NCBI GenBank assembly: GCA_013178275.1
Contig: JABLWZ010000012.1
Coordinates: forward strand, 124,001-188,000
DNA from: Bacillota bacterium
GTDB taxonomy: Bacteria; Bacillota; Ch66; Ch109
Direction of reading: 5' to 3'
DNA: 64,000 nt
The notes under the pieces are model-generated. The model worked only from the letters and a program-made list of their open reading frames with translations, searched no databases and had not been told where the DNA came from. Below are positions 54,427 through 63,562 of the stretch, piece by piece; within the stretch, counting starts at the first letter, position 1; each line of letters opens with the position of its first letter. Position numbers and translations under genes: made by a program.

Positions 54427-55389
54427 TTGCGTAAGATTTGTCTGTTATCGACCCTGGTTCTGGTGCTGCTGCTCCTGCCGGTGAAAGCCCTGGCGGTAAC
54501 CGAGGTGGTGTCCCTGTTCAAGATCGGGGAAGACAGCTTCTACTACAACGGCCAGCAGTACCAGATGGATGTGGCGCCTTTTATCAAAGACGGGAGGACT
54601 TTCATCCCCGTCCGCTATCTGGCCAACTCGATAGGGATCAGCAACTCCGACATCAGATGGAACCCCGATACCGCCACCGTTACCCTGACCAAAGGTAATA
54701 CGGTGGTCGAACTGGTGGTGGGCGACACTAATCTGTACTCCTACGGAAAAAGGTGGGTAATCGACACCGCCCCGCTGGTCGAGGACGGGAGGGTTTTTCT
54801 GCCCGCCCGCCACGTGGTCGGAAACTTCGGGTACACGGTAAGCTGGAACCCGGGGAAACAGACCCTGTCCATCAACCAGGAGACCTCGATCAAGAACATG
54901 CCGGAGTACCTGGATGAAGAAAACAACCTGGGTATCTCCTACCCCTCCAGCTGGGAGGTAAACAAAATAAACCGCGGCCCGGTGGTGGTGGTCTTCACCT
55001 CTCCCCCCGAGGACTGCAATGACACCTTCCCCGAGTCGGTGACTGTCGAGCACGCCAAAGACCCGAGCTTTATGAATATGACCCTCGACCAGATAGAGGA
55101 ACGGCTGCTGCAGAACCTGAAGGGTTCGCTCAAATCCTTCGATTTGTATGAGAACAAAGACGGTTACTGGTACAACAACCCGGCCAAGATAATCAAAGTC
55201 CGCTGCAGCGATGGTACAACCAGTTACTGCGTCCATATGTTTTTAACCAAGTTCGACGATGAATACTTCATCGCCTGCCTGTCCGCCGAGAACGAGGATA
55301 AGATCGAGGCCTTTTACGACCCGACCTTTCTTAACATGAAGATGTCCTTTCACACCTACCGGCTGCCGCATTTTGTGCTATATGATTAG
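54427..55389 (+). CDS. Secreted stalk-domain protein without MORN repeats (paralog)
   Basis: About 320 aa. Same plan as the gene before it: signal peptide, then AVTEVVSLFKIGEDS, two stalk units (GRTFIPVRYLANSIG, GRVFLPARHVVGNFG) and the PsbP/LpqN-like domain starting DEENNLGISYPSSWEV, ending without a MORN tail. The two are clearly tandem paralogs. TTG at 54427 follows GGAGGTG by 6-8 bases, matching the layout of the first gene; the ATG at 54406 would overlap that site. Confidence 0.87.
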   Translation: MRKICLLSTLVLVLLLLPVKALAVTEVVSLFKIGEDSFYYNGQQYQMDVAPFIKDGRTFIPVRYLANSIGISNSDIRWNPDTATVTLTKGNTVVELVVGDTNLYSYGKRWVIDTAPLVEDGRVFLPARHVVGNFGYTVSWNPGKQTLSINQETSIKNMPEYLDEENNLGISYPSSWEVNKINRGPVVVVFTSPPEDCNDTFPESVTVEHAKDPSFMNMTLDQIEERLLQNLKGSLKSFDLYENKDGYWYNNPAKIIKVRCSDGTTSYCVHMFLTKFDDEYFIACLSAENEDKIEAFYDPTFLNMKMSFHTYRLPHFVLYD

Positions 55390-55402
55390 AAGTGAATTCA
55401 GG

Positions 55403-55693
55403 CTACCCGATAGGGCCCTCAGTTTGGTTCAGATTGGTCCGGCACTTTGGGCACACCCTGGTTCTGAAGATAAACACTCCGACTGCCGCGACAATCATTG
55501 CTGCTAATACCTCGATTAATTTAACTGCTATGCTGAAAACAAAAATTTCATTTAGAAAACACAAAATCAATGCCGCTACTGCAACTGGTGCAAGAATAAA
55601 TTTTAATATACCCATCCTGTCATTCGCAGTGTGCTCCCATACGGGCTTGACATCTTCCCTGCAACTAGGACAGTAAAAATTTTTGTCGCTCAA
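55403..55693 (-). CDS. Small zinc-ribbon membrane protein (paralog 2)
   Basis: 96 aa: N-terminal CPSC (residues 8-11), two membrane helices (about 30-50 and 55-76), C-terminal CPKC. Same layout as the protein at 52603-52863, with low but plain similarity in arrangement. It converges on the second stalk gene with 13 bp between stops. TTG start, GGGGAG 7 bases upstream. Function unknown. Confidence 0.75.
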   Translation of the reverse strand: MSDKNFYCPSCREDVKPVWEHTANDRMGILKFILAPVAVAALILCFLNEIFVFSIAVKLIEVLAAMIVAAVGVFIFRTRVCPKCRTNLNQTEGPIG

Positions 55694-55935
55694 ACCATTA
55701 CTCCCCTTAAAAACAGTTTATCCATCTACATTTTCAACTCGCCTTATACATAATTCTATAAATTGTATTATATTCCTCCTAAGTAGATAACTGATCTTTC
55801 AGCCGCATTCCTACATTGGGAATTACCCCGATATTCTTTCCGGCAGCATAAAACGAAGCGCGGTGATTCAGCTTTTGCACATCGCTGTATCTACTGCGCT
55901 CCATTAATTGTATACAGTATCGGTAAAAATGCTTT
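55694..55935. other. AT-rich spacer, no gene seen
   Basis: 242 bp between the small membrane protein and the second ABC system. It contains a weak AT-rich hairpin GTAAAAA/TTTTTAC about 55923-55939 after the adaptor stop, possibly a poor terminator. Nothing else is recognised. Confidence 0.4.
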
Positions 55936-57117
55936 TTACTTCGCCGCCGCTTCCTTCACCCGGGTCCCCTCGGCCAGGTTCTGGCTGCCGTCGGTTATCA
56001 CCTTGTCCCCCGCCTGCAGGCCCCCGGTTATCTCCACCGTTTCGGTGTTGCTCACCCCGAGCTGGACCGGCAGGTGCCGGACCTTCCCGTCGACCACCGC
56101 CATGACCTCCTTCTGGCCCTCTCCGACCGTGCGGACCGACTCCCGGGGGACCACCAGCACGTTGTCCCGGGTGGCGGTCTCGATGGCCACCCGCACCTCG
56201 TAGCCCGGTTTCAGGACCGAGGCGCTGTCCAGCCGAATGATCACCGGCACCCGGCGCTGCACCACGCCCAGCGCCGAGGTTTTCTCCTCCGCCTGCGGGT
56301 AGATCTTCTCGACCACCCCGGTGATTTTCGACTGTCCCAGGACCGGGGCGGTTATCACCACCCGCTGCCCCAGGCGCACCTCACCCAGGTCGTCGCTCAG
56401 GATGTCCGCCTTGACCTCCATCTGGTCAGGCGCTGCTACCGACACCACCAGGACTCCCGGCGTCAGGACCTGCCCCTTCTTGACCGGGAGGCTCATCACC
56501 GCCCCCGGGAGCGGGCTCCTGACCACCAGCTGCTGTTCCTTGGCGGACATTGAATCCAGCGACTCGGCCAGGCTGGCCTCCTGCTGCCGGGCCCCGTTCA
56601 GCCGCGCGGTCAGGTCCAGGACGCTCTGCTGTCCGGTGTCGACCTGGAGCTTGGCCCGGTCGTAGTCCGCGGGGGACGCCACCCCCGCCTGGTACAGCTT
56701 CTCCACCCGGGCCAGGTTGTCCTCGGCATCCTTGAGCTGTATCTTCGCGGTCTCCAGGGCGGTCCGGGCGGAGGCTGCCGCAGCGGAGGCCTGGGACAGC
56801 TGGGACCGGGTTTCACTGGACTGGATGGACAGGTCGAGGTTCTCCAGGACCACCAGGGTCTGGTCCTGCGCCACCACCTGCCCGCTCTCCACCGGCAGTT
56901 CCACTACCCGGGCGCTCTGGGTGGCGTAGAAATTGAAGTCCTCCACCGGCTGCACGTAGCCCGTGTCGCTCACGGTCCGTACGACTCCCCCGGCCTTCAC
57001 CTCGGTCAGTGCCGCCTCGGTCCCTCCCCCGAGGGCGAGCGCCCCCACGGTTGTCACCACCACCAGCGTTACCCCGATCCACATATAGGTCTTCCGTTTC
57101 AGCTTCGGCAACTTCAT
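55936..57117 (-). CDS. MacA/HlyD-type adaptor protein of a second ABC exporter
   Basis: 393 aa with an N-terminal membrane helix (about 12-30), lipoyl halves around a coiled coil (about 85-180), beta-barrel with VVSVAAPDQMEVKADILSDDLGEV, and a membrane-proximal domain ending EITGGLQAGDKVITDGS. The plan matches the adaptor at 19983-21266 although the sequences are diverged. It follows the permease by 43 bp, so the gene order is the reverse of the first system (ATPase, permease, adaptor). ATG start. Confidence 0.92.
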   Translation of the reverse strand: MKLPKLKRKTYMWIGVTLVVVTTVGALALGGGTEAALTEVKAGGVVRTVSDTGYVQPVEDFNFYATQSARVVELPVESGQVVAQDQTLVVLENLDLSIQSSETRSQLSQASAAAASARTALETAKIQLKDAEDNLARVEKLYQAGVASPADYDRAKLQVDTGQQSVLDLTARLNGARQQEASLAESLDSMSAKEQQLVVRSPLPGAVMSLPVKKGQVLTPGVLVVSVAAPDQMEVKADILSDDLGEVRLGQRVVITAPVLGQSKITGVVEKIYPQAEEKTSALGVVQRRVPVIIRLDSASVLKPGYEVRVAIETATRDNVLVVPRESVRTVGEGQKEVMAVVDGKVRHLPVQLGVSNTETVEITGGLQAGDKVITDGSQNLAEGTRVKEAAAK

Positions 57118-57160
57118 ACCCCAGCCCTCCCGACTGCCGCGTTTTACGCGTCGTTTTTGT

Positions 57161-59545
57161 CTACTCCCGATCCTTCAATACTTCAACCAGGTCAAGGTGT
57201 TTGACCCCCCGCACCGCCAGCCGGTGCGCGACCATGATAAACATCACCCCGCCCAGGGCGGAAAGCACGTAGGTCAATGGATATACGATGACCGGCAGGG
57301 TAAACAGGTCGCTGCTGGCCATCTGCATGAACCCCTGCGACATCAACCTCCCGAAGGGCAGCCCCAGCGCCACCCCCAGCAGTGACTGCAGCAGGGTCTC
57401 CTTCAGCATCAGGCGGGACACCTCCCCGGGGGTGAAACCCAGCACCCGGAGGGAGGTCAGCTCCCGCTTCCGCTCCGCGAAGCCGATGACCGACGAGTTA
57501 TAGATGATAGCAAAACCCAGCACCACCGAGAAAAACACCATTATCCCTATGGAGACCACCATGCTCTCCAGGTTTTTGTAAAAGTTGTCCAGTTCCTTCT
57601 GGCGGCTCATCACCGAAGATACCCCGTTCATCTTGTTCAGTTCCGCCTCGAAGGCCTTGGCGTAAGCGGGATCGATCTTCAGCACCGCCCCGGAGACCAG
57701 GTTCCTCTCCAGCAGCAGCCGGTTGAGCTGCTCCAGGTCCAGGTACGAACCGCCCCCGATAAGCTGCCGGTTGACGCCCACCACCTTTACCCAGGCCGTA
57801 TGCTTTGGCCCTATCCCCAGCAGGGTCTCGACCTCCACCCGATCCCCGGCCTCGATCCCCAGCTTCTTCGCGGTCAGGCTGCTGATCAGGATACCGTTCT
57901 CGGGCAGTGAGACGGGCTGCCCGGTATCGCTTACCAGGTCCTTCAGCTTCTCATCGGGCACGAGGCCCAACAGCAGTTCGTCGCGGCTCTGCCCCATAAA
58001 GTGCACCTTGGCCGGGACCTCCAGGATCGGTTCGGTCCTGGTCACCCCCTCGATGCGGGACAGGCTCAGCAGCTCGGACGAGTCCACCGGCGTATTGAAC
58101 CTCACCAGGTAGTCGTACTTCTGCTCCTTGAAATAGTGCTGCGTCAGCATGTAATCGATAGAGTCGTTGCTGAACAGGGACATCACCAGCATCCCCACCG
58201 CGAATATGACCCCTACCATCACCACCGCGAACCGCCCCCGGTTGCGGGAGACCGTCCGCACCCCCATCTTCCATGTGGGGTCGAGCCTCGCCCACAGCCA
58301 GATCCACCGTTCCGCCAGGGTCCGCCCTCCCCGCTTGGGAGGCTCGGGCCGCATCGAGTCCGCGGGATTGATCCGGGTCACCCGGCGCGAGGATGTGATC
58401 CCCGCCAGTCCGCCCACCCCCAGGGTCAGCAGAAACCCGTACCCGATCGCCTCGACATTCACCCCCCCGATCGCCTGCGGCAGGTTGAAGTACAGCGAGT
58501 AGAGGTCGGAGAAGACCGAGGCCAGCATGACCCCAAGCCCGGTGCCGATCGCCGCTCCGGTGACAGACATCGCCAGAGCGTACTCGGTATAGTGCAGCAT
58601 TATCTGGCGGTTGTTGTATCCCAGTGCCTTCATCACCCCGATGGGCAGGCGCTGGGTCTTGATGATCCTCCCCACGATCACCAGTTGGATCAGGGCGGCC
58701 ATACCCAGGAAGATTACCGGCATAACCGTGGCTGTGTTCTTCAGCTGCGACAGCTCGCCATCCAGCACCATGTGGCTGGTCTGCTGCTTGCGGGGGTAAT
58801 CGGCCAGCAGCCCGTAGGGCTCCAGGATATACTTGATCTCTTTCGCGACCCGCTCCTCGTCCGCCCCCGGCGCCAGCTTCACGACCACCTGGTTGATCTG
58901 GCCGTTCAGGTTCATCATCTGCTGCGCCTGCTTGTACGGTATCATCGCGATGCCGAAGGTCTCGGGCTCCGGCAGCAAGCTCGACGCGTCCTTCATCGCG
59001 TAGATGAACTCGGGGCTGGTAGCCGTGCCCACCACTGTGAGCGGCGTCTGCTTGCCCTCCACCACCACGTTTATCTCATCGCCGAACCGGAGGTGGTTGG
59101 CCGTGACGAACTTCCCGTCCATCAGCACCTCGGTGGTCCCGCCCGGAGGATACTCCTCGAACATCCTCCCGCTCTGCAGCATCAGGCGGTTAACTTCATT
59201 CTCCATCGGCAGCGGGAAGCTGATCAGCCGGACCGTCCCCCGCTGGTCGTTCTCCTTGAGCAGCGGCACGTCTTTCTGGAGCCTCCCGGTCGCCCGCTCC
59301 ACCCCTGGCACCGCCTCGATCCGGTGGGTCACCTGCTGCGGCGCCCGGACCACGTGGAAGAAGTAGTCGGCGAAGTTCGTGTCCTGGTAGAACCTCTCCC
59401 GCGAGGTGTGGAGGTTGTTGTAGGAGGTGCTCATCGAGATGTACACCGTCACCCCGAGCGCCACCACCGCCACCACCGCGAAGAACTGGCCCTTGGTGCT
59501 CCATATGGTGCGCAGAAGCTTCTTGGTCAGAGGTCCCATCACCAT
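57161..59545 (-). CDS. Large FtsX-type ABC transporter permease
   Basis: 794 aa with two FtsX-like modules. One helix near residues 18-38, a large external domain (about 45-255), three helices (about 265-385), a linker RGGRTLAERWIWLWAR, another helix (about 440-460), a second external domain, and three C-terminal helices with GFAERKRELTSLRVLGFTPGEVSRLML. Such large permeases serve lipoprotein, peptide or antibiotic efflux. It overlaps the ATPase gene by 7 bp. ATG start in the alternative [11 protein letters not shown] or two codons later. Confidence 0.92.
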   Translation of the reverse strand: MVMGPLTKKLLRTIWSTKGQFFAVVAVVALGVTVYISMSTSYNNLHTSRERFYQDTNFADYFFHVVRAPQQVTHRIEAVPGVERATGRLQKDVPLLKENDQRGTVRLISFPLPMENEVNRLMLQSGRMFEEYPPGGTTEVLMDGKFVTANHLRFGDEINVVVEGKQTPLTVVGTATSPEFIYAMKDASSLLPEPETFGIAMIPYKQAQQMMNLNGQINQVVVKLAPGADEERVAKEIKYILEPYGLLADYPRKQQTSHMVLDGELSQLKNTATVMPVIFLGMAALIQLVIVGRIIKTQRLPIGVMKALGYNNRQIMLHYTEYALAMSVTGAAIGTGLGVMLASVFSDLYSLYFNLPQAIGGVNVEAIGYGFLLTLGVGGLAGITSSRRVTRINPADSMRPEPPKRGGRTLAERWIWLWARLDPTWKMGVRTVSRNRGRFAVVMVGVIFAVGMLVMSLFSNDSIDYMLTQHYFKEQKYDYLVRFNTPVDSSELLSLSRIEGVTRTEPILEVPAKVHFMGQSRDELLLGLVPDEKLKDLVSDTGQPVSLPENGILISSLTAKKLGIEAGDRVEVETLLGIGPKHTAWVKVVGVNRQLIGGGSYLDLEQLNRLLLERNLVSGAVLKIDPAYAKAFEAELNKMNGVSSVMSRQKELDNFYKNLESMVVSIGIMVFFSVVLGFAIIYNSSVIGFAERKRELTSLRVLGFTPGEVSRLMLKETLLQSLLGVALGLPFGRLMSQGFMQMASSDLFTLPVIVYPLTYVLSALGGVMFIMVAHRLAVRGVKHLDLVEVLKDRE

Positions 59546-60249
59546 TCAATCCTTTCCGGCGGAAGCGGCGACGGGTTATAGGAGACCTCCACCACCCGGC
59601 CGCTGCTCATGCGGATAACCCTCCGCGCCATGGCGCTGATCGCGGTGTTGTGGGTGACTATCACCACTGTGCTGCCGCGCTCCTGGTTGATGCGCGACAG
59701 GAGGCTCAGTATCATCTGCCCGGTCTGAAAATCCAGCGCCCCGGTGGGCTCGTCGCACAGCAGCAGCCGCGGGTTCTTGGCCGCCGCCCGGGCTATCGCC
59801 ACCCTCTGCTGCTCGCCCCCGGAGAGCTGCGAAGGGAAGTGGTCCATCCGTTCCCCCAGGCCCACATCTGACATGATCTGCTCCACCGGGATCGGGCGCT
59901 CCACCAGGTTGGCGGCCAGCTCCACGTTCTCCCGCGCGGTCAGGTCGGAGATCAGGTTGTAAAACTGGAACACGAATCCGATCTCGTTGCGGCGAAAATC
60001 CGTCAGGTCCTCGTCGTCCGCGTGGCTCAGGTTCTTGCCCCCGAAAAAAACATCCCCCGAGGAAGGCAGGTCCAGCCCCCCGATGATGTTCAGCAGGGTG
60101 CTCTTCCCCGAACCGCTGGGCCCGAGGATCACCACCAGCTCCCCCTTCAGGAGGTCCAGGCAGGTATCCTTCAAGGCCTCCACCCTGATCTCGCCCATCA
60201 CGAAGGTCCGGCTCACGTTTTCCATCCGCATCAGTACTTCTTCCGCCAT
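59539..60249 (-). CDS. ABC transporter ATPase of the second exporter
   Basis: 236 aa. Walker [10 protein letters not shown] near residue 41, Q-loop [12 protein letters not shown], signature [15 protein letters not shown], Walker [14 protein letters not shown]-loop VTHNTAIS. It belongs to the LolD/MacB group. ATG start after GAGGGAGTT, 42 bp after the GbsR-like regulator. The operon order is regulator, ATPase, permease, adaptor. Confidence 0.95.
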   Translation of the reverse strand: MAEEVLMRMENVSRTFVMGEIRVEALKDTCLDLLKGELVVILGPSGSGKSTLLNIIGGLDLPSSGDVFFGGKNLSHADDEDLTDFRRNEIGFVFQFYNLISDLTARENVELAANLVERPIPVEQIMSDVGLGERMDHFPSQLSGGEQQRVAIARAAAKNPRLLLCDEPTGALDFQTGQMILSLLSRINQERGSTVVIVTHNTAISAMARRVIRMSSGRVVEVSYNPSPLPPERIEW

Positions 60250-60291
60250 AACTCCCTCACCCTAAACGGTTTATTCCGATAATTATATGAT

Positions 60292-60765
60292 TCAAGCTCG
60301 GTCGCTGAATTCTCCTCTTTTCCACCGCTCGTAGTACTCGTCGATATCGGACATGTACCAGATACAAAAGTCCAGGTAGTCCTTCATCCCCTCCAGGTTC
60401 TCCCTGGCGCTCGGGTTATCGGCCGGAATGATGCTGAGTCCGTGCAGGATGATCTGGTTCCACTCCTCAATGACCTTCATCTTGTTTTCTATCGCCCTGG
60501 TCCAGGATCTGATGCTGGCGGTATAGTAGTCCTTGCGCTGGCCGGGCCGGCTCACCTTCTCAATCAGCGCCATGAGCAGACCTTGGCGGACGGTCAGGGA
60601 GGCCGTGGCCTTGCTGAACAGCAGGTCGGACGATATCTCGTCCAGGGTTTTCGGCTCGCCCGTCAGCATCAGGTAACCGAAGACCCGCCCCAGGGTCTTG
60701 GTCCCCCCCGCCTCCTCCATCAGGAGCCCGAACCGCTCGATAAACCGTATCTCATCAGGGACCAT
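60292..60765 (-). CDS. GbsR/MarR-family transcriptional regulator
   Basis: 157 aa. Winged-helix region about 25-95 (GRVFGYLMLTGEPKTLDEISSDLLFSKATASLTVRQGLLMALIEKVSRPGQRKDYY), typical of GbsR-like proteins, with a helical dimerisation part after it. Heads the second ABC export operon and probably controls it in response to a small molecule. ATG start behind GGGGGG. Confidence 0.87.
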   Translation of the reverse strand: MVPDEIRFIERFGLLMEEAGGTKTLGRVFGYLMLTGEPKTLDEISSDLLFSKATASLTVRQGLLMALIEKVSRPGQRKDYYTASIRSWTRAIENKMKVIEEWNQIILHGLSIIPADNPSARENLEGMKDYLDFCIWYMSDIDEYYERWKRGEFSDRA

Positions 60766-60927
60766 GGTAATTCCCCCCTTTAATCAACATCTTACTGCCA
60801 ACTTTGTTTAATTACAACTAAATAAATTATTCCATCTTAATCTTGGTAAAACAAAATCCTCAGGGAACCATTCTTCTGGATTCAGTTTCAGTACCGGGTC
60901 TTGTCGAATAATAAACTGTTTAAACAA

Positions 60928-60956
60928 TTGACACAGCTGCACTATTGTACTAATAT
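60928..60956 (+). promoter_or_regulatory. Promoter of the GntR/SPFH operon
   Basis: TTGACA (60928-60933), 17-bp spacer and TAATAT (60951-60956). The spacer and -10 lie inside the 36-bp palindrome, so a bound regulator would block RNA polymerase. Confidence 0.7.
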
Positions 60957-60973
60957 ATTAGTACAATAGTGCA
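60938..60973. promoter_or_regulatory. 36-bp perfect palindrome, likely operator of the GntR/YtrA regulator
   Basis: The sequence around TAATATATTA reads identically on both strands over 36 bp, with arms TGCACTATTGTACTAATA and its complement and no central gap. It covers the spacer half and -10 of the promoter and ends 13 bp before the regulator start codon. YtrA-type regulators usually bind palindromic sites of this sort in their own promoters. Confidence 0.8.
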
Positions 60974-60986
60974 AGGGGTGTTGCAC

Positions 60987-61355
60987 ATGCCATTCAGTAT
61001 TAACCCAGAAAGCCGCATCCCGATTTATGTGCAGCTCAAAGAAGCGATCAAGTTCGCCATAGCCACCGGTGAACTTCCTCCCGCTTCACAGCTGCCCACC
61101 GTTCGTCAACTCGCCGTCGAGCTTAAGATCAACGCCAATACTGTTGCCCGGGTCTATTTAGAACTTGAGAGCGAGGGGGTATTATCAACCAGACCGGGGA
61201 AAGGGACCTTTGTGAGGGAGCACCCGAAGATTAATAACACGTATAAGGAAGAAAGCCTGGGTGAACTTCTGGACGACGTGATTATCAAGGCGTCCTCACT
61301 GGGTTTTTCCCCTGCGGAATTGCTGAAGGCGTTTGAAAAAAAACTGAAGGGGTGA
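60987..61355 (+). CDS. GntR-family regulator, YtrA subfamily
   Basis: About 122 aa. GntR winged helix: RIPIYVQLKEAIKFAIATGEL, then LPTVRQLAVELKINANTVARVYLELESEGVLSTRPGKGTFV, followed by a short helical tail (about 45 residues), the layout of the YtrA subfamily. These usually repress their own operon with membrane transport or surface genes. ATG at 60987 is chosen because GGGGTG is 6 bases upstream; the frame open at 60969 would start inside the operator. The stop overlaps the start region of the next gene. Confidence 0.9.
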   Translation: MPFSINPESRIPIYVQLKEAIKFAIATGELPPASQLPTVRQLAVELKINANTVARVYLELESEGVLSTRPGKGTFVREHPKINNTYKEESLGELLDDVIIKASSLGFSPAELLKAFEKKLKG

Positions 61356-61360
61356 AAAAA

Positions 61361-62275
61361 ATGGTTAAAAGCAGTGCGGGATTTGCTAGAATTCAGGTGC
61401 CGTCACGGAGAGTCCACCCTATCTCAGCAGCCTTATTTGCAGTAGTGTTTATACCCGGCTTGATTTGGGGCATTTACCAGTATCAGCCGTTCATAGCTGT
61501 CGCATCTCTTTTAATCGCCACCCTGGCCTCGTCCGCGGTGAAGGTCTCCCAACAATGGGAAAAGGCCGTGGTCCTGCGCCTCGGTAAATTTAAAAAGCTG
61601 TCCGGGCCTGGACCGTTTCTAATCATCCCGGTGGTAGACACCGTATCGAGCTGGATCGACCAGAGAATCATCGCAACCCCCTTCAACGCTGAACAGACCC
61701 TGACCAAAGACACCGTTCCAGTCGATGTCGACGCGGTGCTTTTCTGGATGGTCTGGGACGCGGAAAAGGCCGCCCTGGAGGTTGAAAGCTACAAGGACGC
61801 GGTCGCCTGGGCATCACAAACCGCCCTTCGGGATATCATCGGCAAGACCCAGCTTTCCGAACTGCTTGCCGGGCGGGAACACATCGATGATGAACTGAGA
61901 AGGATAATCGACCTCCGTACCGTACCATGGGGCATTTCCGTGCAGTCCGTGGAAATCCGCGACGTAAGCATCCCCAAAAGCCTCCAGGACGCGATGTCCC
62001 GGGAAGCCCAGGCCGAAAGGGAGCGTAAGGCCAGGGTTATTTTAGGGACAGCTGAAACCGAGATATCGGCCAAATTCGCCGAAGCGGCCAAGGACTACGA
62101 AAATAACCCGGTGGCCCTGCACCTTAGAGCAATGAACATGCTTTACGAAGGGCTTAAAGAAAAAGGAGCTCTGGTAGTGGTTCCCAGCACCGCCGTCGAG
62201 ACCATGGGCCTGGGTACCATAACCGGCCTTACATCCTTGACCAGGTATCCTGTTGCTGAAAAAAATAAGGACTAA
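61361..62275 (+). CDS. SPFH-domain (slipin/stomatin-like) protein
   Basis: About 304 aa. Two hydrophobic segments (about 20-38 and 42-58), then the SPFH domain (about 60-250) with VVLRLGKFKKLSGPGPFLIIPVVD, DVDAVLFWMVWDAEKAAL, LRDIIGKTQLSELLAGRE and WGISVQSVEIRDVSIPKSLQDAMSREAQAERERKA. These build membrane microdomain scaffolds. Co-transcribed with the YtrA-like regulator (6 bp apart) and a small membrane protein. It usually partners NfeD proteins, but no NfeD gene is seen here. ATG at 61361 has AAGGGGTG in place; a GTG three codons earlier overlaps the regulator stop. Confidence 0.92.
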   Translation: MVKSSAGFARIQVPSRRVHPISAALFAVVFIPGLIWGIYQYQPFIAVASLLIATLASSAVKVSQQWEKAVVLRLGKFKKLSGPGPFLIIPVVDTVSSWIDQRIIATPFNAEQTLTKDTVPVDVDAVLFWMVWDAEKAALEVESYKDAVAWASQTALRDIIGKTQLSELLAGREHIDDELRRIIDLRTVPWGISVQSVEIRDVSIPKSLQDAMSREAQAERERKARVILGTAETEISAKFAEAAKDYENNPVALHLRAMNMLYEGLKEKGALVVVPSTAVETMGLGTITGLTSLTRYPVAEKNKD

Positions 62276-62350
62276 AAATAAAAAACATAATCAAACTGTA
62301 GACCTGACCTCAACAGTAGAAATAGAGGGTGGTAAAAGGAGAGAAACTTT

Positions 62351-62767
62351 ATGAAGCGAGGGATTCTCGGTCTTATTTCGCTCACAGCCTACGGCGCCCT
62401 GCTTTACCTGGGCTCGCTGTATCAGGAGCACCTGAAGCATATCGCCTCAACCACATATGACCCCTACCCCAGTCTATTGTTCACGAGCCTGTTCCCCATC
62501 GTTTTCGGGATGCTTTTGGCCCTGCCCCATCTGTACCGGACCGTCAGGGGCGAAGGCCGGCTGGGTGTCGATATCTATCGGCTGGTTTTAATGGGCATCC
62601 CCACCCTTTACGTCGCGGCGGTTCCCCTCCTGGTTTTCTCGCCAGTAGGGAGATACCTGGTGACCAGCTATATTTTTTTCCGGTACAATCTACTGACTTT
62701 TGCCGCTGGCGCGGCCTTCGGCTATATTCTGGTCACGTCGTTTAAGAAGGGTGGTCAGCACCCTTAA
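62351..62767 (+). CDS. Membrane protein of unknown function, third gene of the SPFH operon
   Basis: 138 aa with four predicted helices (about 5-22, 42-62, 78-100, 107-130) separated by short loops. No family recognised. The ATG start follows AAGGAGAG, 75 bp after the SPFH gene. It could be the membrane partner of the SPFH protein in place of NfeD, which is only a guess from position. Confidence 0.75.
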   Translation: MKRGILGLISLTAYGALLYLGSLYQEHLKHIASTTYDPYPSLLFTSLFPIVFGMLLALPHLYRTVRGEGRLGVDIYRLVLMGIPTLYVAAVPLLVFSPVGRYLVTSYIFFRYNLLTFAAGAAFGYILVTSFKKGGQHP

Positions 62768-62773
62768 AAGGTT

Positions 62774-63529
62774 CTACCTGCCCTCCCGCTGGTAGGCGGC
62801 GGCTAGCCGCCGCTTGTGCTCGGTCACCCGGTGCAGGTGCTCGATCCTCTCCCGCGCCTGCTCCCCGATCGGTTTCCCCTCCAGGAGGTCGTCGATCTCC
62901 TGGTAGGTCACCCCCATCTCTCCCTCGTCGGTCTGGCCGGCCCAGAGTCCAGCGGTCGGGTCCTTCAGAATCACCCTTTCGGGGACTCCCAGCAGCGACC
63001 CCAGCGCCCTGACCTCCCGCTTGGTGAACTGGGAAAGCGGCAGCAGGTCGACCCCTCCGTCGCCGTACTTGGTGAAGTAGCCGGTGTACACCTCGGCCGC
63101 ATTGTCGGTGCCCACCACCAGGTACCCCAGGGCGTTGGCCAGGGTGTACAGGGAGCTCATCCTGAGCCGCGCCCGCAGGTTGGCGTCGGCGATCCGGCGG
63201 TATTCTTCCCTAATCGCCGGGCTTCCCGGCAGCTTATCCAGTATCCCGGGGAAGATGCTGTCCCTGGCCTCCAGCAGGTCGTATTCCAGGTGGGGCAGGC
63301 CTATGGTGCGGCACACCAGCCTGGCGTCTTCCAGGTCCTCGCTGCTGTTGCTGCAGGCGAGTATCACCCCCAGGGAGTTCTCCCCGGCTGCCCGACTGAT
63401 CAGGGACGCGACCACCGCCGAGTCGATCCCGCCCGAGACCCCAACCAGCAGCCCCCGCATCCCGGCCTCCGCCCGCCGGTCACGCAGCCACTGGACCAGC
63501 AGCCCAATCTCCCGTTCCAAAGACTCCAT
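62774..63529 (-). CDS. nadE: NAD synthetase (ammonia-dependent)
   Basis: About 251 aa, single-domain adenylating amidotransferase-fold enzyme that makes NAD from nicotinate adenine dinucleotide. The P-loop-like motif is GVSGGIDSAVVASL near residue 33; VGTDNAAEVYTGYFTKYGDGGVDLLPL and LKDPTAGLWAGQTDEGEMG are active-site segments. It has no glutaminase domain, so it should use ammonia directly. ATG at 63529, GAGGGGG about 9 bases upstream; ATG at 63535 is possible. Confidence 0.95.
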   Translation of the reverse strand: MESLEREIGLLVQWLRDRRAEAGMRGLLVGVSGGIDSAVVASLISRAAGENSLGVILACSNSSEDLEDARLVCRTIGLPHLEYDLLEARDSIFPGILDKLPGSPAIREEYRRIADANLRARLRMSSLYTLANALGYLVVGTDNAAEVYTGYFTKYGDGGVDLLPLSQFTKREVRALGSLLGVPERVILKDPTAGLWAGQTDEGEMGVTYQEIDDLLEGKPIGEQARERIEHLHRVTEHKRRLAAAYQREGR

Positions 63530-63562
63530 CGCCATACCCCCTCTACCACAGATTACCACAAA

